A stretch of DNA of 6,441 nt. Origin: an uncultured Lachnospiraceae bacterium (GTDB lineage: Bacteria > Bacillota > Clostridia > Lachnospirales > Lachnospiraceae). Under the pieces are notes generated by a model that saw nothing but the letters and a program-made list of their open reading frames with translations, was not told the DNA's origin and did no database searches. Every line of letters starts with the position of its first letter. Position 1 is the stretch's first letter. The stretch lies in NCBI GenBank assembly GCA_946633495.1, contig CAMPAX010000132.1:1-6441 (forward strand). The letters run 5' to 3'. The translations under genes and the position numbers were made by a program. This document shows, piece by piece, positions 6,385 to 6,441 of this stretch.

Positions 6385-6441
6385 CTGTAAAGAATTTGTA
6401 AAGGTGGAAGTTTTAGGATATGTACAGAATCTGAAAAGGGA
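6385..6441 (+). promoter_or_regulatory. Repeat-type promoter for a gene beyond the window
   Basis: CTGTAAA (6385-6391) and TTGTAAA (6396-6402) are 11 bp apart. Eleven nt later is TAGGAT (6414-6419) in the -10 position, then a leader (ACAGAATCTGAAAA) similar to that of the 5565 copy. The spacing is identical even though the -10 is weaker. It should drive a gene to the right of base 6441. Confidence 0.65.

Noticed and set aside
6153..6401. Plus-strand 82-codon frame at the right end
   Set aside because: Overlaps the end of the secreted gene, runs through its terminator hairpin and the next promoter, and lacks a ribosome binding site.
1..6441. tRNA, rRNA, CRISPR array, insertion sequence or attachment site
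   Set aside because: No repeat-spacer pattern, cloverleaf, transposase or flanking terminal repeats were seen. The only long inverted repeats are terminators.

Overview
The window reads as a low-to-mid GC Firmicute, most likely a gut clostridium of the Lachnospiraceae type. The reasons are strong AAGGAGG-type ribosome binding sites about 8 nt before most starts, a LytS/YesM-type histidine kinase paired with a receiver-plus-SARP-like winged-helix regulator (a combination common in that family), Gram-positive signal peptides, and intrinsic terminators with U tracts. This is inference from style; no phylogenetic marker is present. All six genes lie on the plus strand.

Layout: (1) 1-593, a two-helix DUF3592-like membrane protein, with the 3' part of its promoter at the window edge. 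(2) 580-627, overlapping its 3' end, a short fossil of a second copy of the next gene. (3) 657-2848, a promoter with two 11-bp-spaced repeats, then a tubby/LURP-one-like protein gene and, 18 nt later, a 481-aa secreted protein with a helical, possibly pore-forming-like N-terminal half, closed by a terminator. (4) 2829-5488, a sensor kinase and response regulator operon with its own sigma-A-like promoter and a strong terminator. (5) 5565-6302, the repeat-type promoter again, a 185-aa secreted four-cysteine protein of unknown family, and a 16-bp-stem terminator. (6) 6303-6441, a gene-free stretch with one good and one degenerate copy of the same promoter, pointing to a further gene beyond the window.

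The unifying feature is a promoter module: CTGTAAG-N4-TTGTAAG (11-bp period), then exactly 11 nt, then a -10 that is usually extended (TGn), with sequence similarity continuing into the transcribed leader (GTGATCAGAACAG-like). It occurs before genes 2 and 6, at the right edge, in degenerate form at 6305-6339, and its -10/leader half is seen before gene 1. It is absent from the kinase/regulator operon promoter. SARP and OmpR/PhoB-type winged helices are known to bind such 11-bp-period repeats next to the -10, so the simplest inference is that the local regulator, or a relative, drives a dispersed set of genes for secreted and membrane-linked proteins. No gene here can be assigned a proven substrate or target from sequence alone.
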